Positions 5,939 through 6,685 of a stretch of DNA of 6,685 nt are shown here, one piece after another; position 1 is the first letter of the stretch, and every line of letters begins with the position of its first letter. The notes under the pieces are model-generated. The model was not told where the DNA came from. It saw only the letters and a program-made list of their open reading frames with translations, and did not search any database. Origin of the DNA: an uncultured Ktedonobacteraceae bacterium (GTDB lineage: Bacteria > Chloroflexota > Ktedonobacteria > Ktedonobacterales > Ktedonobacteraceae); assembly GCA_955652655.1 (NCBI GenBank), contig CATPCK010000813.1:1-6685 (forward strand), read 5' to 3'. The position numbers and the translations under genes are program-made.

Positions 5939-6355
5939 ATGGCGGAGACAATGAATGTCCAGGCGACGTATGCCACGGGCAGCACTTTCAACATGGCGAC
6001 GGGTACCGGTCACACGGTTACCCTCGATGGCGAGCATCACTCTGGCGCCAGTCCTATGGAATTGCTCCTGGCGAGCCTGGCAGGCTGCTCGGGCATCAGC
6101 ATAATATCCATCCTGCAAAAGAAGCAGGAAGACGTGACGCACTACGAGGTACGCGTCCAGGGGGTACGGGCAGAAGTTCACCCCTTAGTATTCGTGGAGA
6201 TTACGGTCGAGCACATCATCACCGGTCACCATATCCGTCCGCAGTCGGTGGAAAGGGCGATCGAGCTGGCTGAGACGCGCTACTGTGGCGTGAGTATTAT
6301 GCTCGGCAAGACCACGCAGCTCAGGCACATCTATCGGATTTACGTGGCTGAATAG
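5939..6355 (+). CDS. OsmC family protein (thiol peroxidase-like)
   Basis: Small cytoplasmic protein of 138 residues, the usual OsmC/YhfA-like length. Members with both cysteines reduce organic hydroperoxides. Seen here: SPMELLLASLAGCSGISIISILQKK with Glu41 and the first Cys at 50, at the start of the central long helix, and the second Cys116 in AETRYCGVSIML. The spacing and context fit the peroxidatic and resolving pair. The N-terminal beta part VTLDGEHHSGASP and the mid-chain VRVQGVRAEVHPLVFVEITVEH are family-typical. The start ATG at 5939 has GAAAGGA at 5921-5927, 11 nt away. A second in-frame ATG at 5951 would cost four residues and has its GGAG too close. It lies 97 nt downstream of the double-MerR gene on the same strand, beyond the long hairpin, so co-transcription is uncertain. 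Peroxidase function is inferred from the family. Confidence 0.92.
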   Translation: MAETMNVQATYATGSTFNMATGTGHTVTLDGEHHSGASPMELLLASLAGCSGISIISILQKKQEDVTHYEVRVQGVRAEVHPLVFVEITVEHIITGHHIRPQSVERAIELAETRYCGVSIMLGKTTQLRHIYRIYVAE

Positions 6356-6406
6356 TAAAGCAGAACAGTAGAGGAACCAGGGCGAACGGGCCTGAGCACC
6401 GCTTTC

Positions 6407-6440
6407 GTAGCATGGTCGGGGCGATCTCTTGTGGTCGCCC
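6407..6440 (+). repeat. 34-nt hairpin-containing dispersed repeat, copy B
   Basis: Matches the minus-strand reading of 2297-2330 at 30 of 34 positions. The core hairpin is GGGCGATC (6419-6426) with GGTCGCCC (6433-6440), one wobble pair and a 6-nt loop. Two of the four differences from copy A fall in the loop; the stem, including its wobble pair, is unchanged. It lies inside the larger inverted-repeat element. Confidence 0.72.
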
Positions 6441-6456
6441 GCGTCCATGGTCAGGT

Positions 6457-6477
6457 GGGCGACTGCAAGGGTCGCCC
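6457..6477 (+). repeat. Small hairpin GGGCGAC / GTCGCCC
   Basis: A perfect 7-bp stem (6457-6463 with 6471-6477) and a 7-nt loop TGCAAGG. The stem sequence is that of the 34-nt repeat, so this is probably a shortened relative. Its right arm can instead pair with GGGCGA at 6380-6385, giving two mutually exclusive folds of the spacer. Confidence 0.6.
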
Positions 6478-6520
6478 TGGCTCCTCTGTCCCTCGTTTTA
6501 CTGTTCTAGCTTATACCACA

Positions 6521-6685
6521 TTACGGTTTAAGCACGACTTTGATACACTCATCCTCTTTATGTTTGAAAATGTCGTAGCCACCGGGTGCCTCATCCAGGC
6601 TCAGACGGTGAGTGATAACGAAGGAGGGATCGATCTCGCCTCGCTCGATGCGCTCAAGCAATGGGCGCAAGTAGCGGTGCACGTG
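6521..6685 (-). CDS. Zinc-dependent medium-chain alcohol dehydrogenase, C-terminal end; rest outside window
   Basis: The last 54 residues of a gene entering from the right edge, ending at TAA (6523-6521); the frame is open to base 6685. Visible sequence: HVHRYLRPLLERIERGEIDP, then FVITHRLSLDEAPGGYDIF, then ending DECIKVVLKP. The pattern P-L-L-x-x-I-x-x-G-x-I-D-P, T-H-x-x-x-L-x-x-A and a terminal IKVVLKP is characteristic of the C-terminal catalytic lobe of NAD(P)-dependent zinc alcohol dehydrogenases, especially formaldehyde-dehydrogenase-like members. The zinc-binding and Rossmann parts are outside the window, so cofactor and substrate cannot be judged. It is convergent with OsmC. Confidence 0.88.
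   Translation of the reverse strand, partial: HVHRYLRPLLERIERGEIDPSFVITHRLSLDEAPGGYDIFKHKEDECIKVVLKP

Larger units (their letters stand above)
6362..6507. mobile_element. MITE-like nested inverted-repeat element, non-coding
   Basis: The ends are perfect 9-bp inverted repeats, AGAACAGTA (6362-6370) and TACTGTTCT (6499-6507). Inside them 6371-6385 pairs with 6472-6486 with one mismatch, after an unpaired stretch of about 12 nt on the right arm. CCTGA (6391-6395) pairs with TCAGG (6451-6455). Two further hairpins sit inside, at 6419-6440 and 6457-6477. The element is about 146 bp, has no open frame of its own and fills the convergent spacer between OsmC and the alcohol dehydrogenase. Terminal repeats without coding capacity suggest a MITE or composite REP element. 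I see no clear target-site duplication. It might also end transcription from both sides. Confidence 0.6.

Noticed and set aside
6495..6507. TTTTACTGT shared between the end of the MITE-like element and the dyad at 5007.
   Set aside because: Only nine bases, T-rich; ACAGTA/TACTGT hexamers are expected a few times by chance in a window of this size.
1..6685. CRISPR array, tRNA, rRNA or phage/defence cassette.
   Set aside because: No regularly spaced repeats, tRNA-like cloverleaf or recognised defence genes were seen on either strand.

Overview
The window looks like bacterial chromosome of moderate GC content, with tightly packed genes, several ATGA start/stop overlaps, good Shine-Dalgarno sites and one TTG start. 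The gene mix (GT4/GT2 glycosyltransferases, a paired ABC-2 permease exporter of the former DUF990 type, a two-headed MerR-like protein, OsmC) and the GGGCGAcc-type hairpin repeats between genes suggest a Chloroflexota-like organism, possibly of the Ktedonobacteria. This is recognition by eye, not a database result, and the assignment is tentative.

Layout. (1) Bases 2-2235, plus strand: an apparent operon of a GT4 glycosyltransferase (5' end cut by the window), a GT2 glycosyltransferase and a short-chain dehydrogenase, with a 12-nt gap and then an ATGA overlap. It probably makes or modifies a glycan or glycoconjugate. (2) Bases 2236-2372: a convergent spacer holding one copy of a 34-nt hairpin repeat. 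(3) Bases 2373-4975, minus strand: a three-gene ABC exporter operon, with the ATPase first, then two paralogous six-helix-type permeases, coupled by an ATGA overlap and by a Shine-Dalgarno buried in the end of the preceding gene. (4) Bases 4976-5118: a divergent promoter region with a perfect 17-bp dyad upstream of the ATPase gene. (5) Bases 5119-5841, plus strand: a regulator with two MerR-type helix-turn-helix domains in one chain. (6) Bases 5842-5938: a spacer almost filled by a long hairpin with a second, MerR-operator-like dyad at its tip. (7) Bases 5939-6355, plus strand: an OsmC-family protein. (8) Bases 6356-6520: a convergent spacer with a MITE-like nested inverted repeat that contains a second copy of the 34-nt repeat. 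(9) Bases 6521-6685, minus strand: the C-terminal end of a zinc-type medium-chain alcohol dehydrogenase, cut by the window.

How it may work together: the likeliest local circuit is the double-MerR protein controlling the divergent ABC exporter through the dyad at 5007-5023, and possibly the OsmC gene downstream. The substrate of the exporter cannot be read from sequence. The most unusual items are the tandem MerR architecture and the three structured non-coding elements. No complete unknown multi-gene system is evident.
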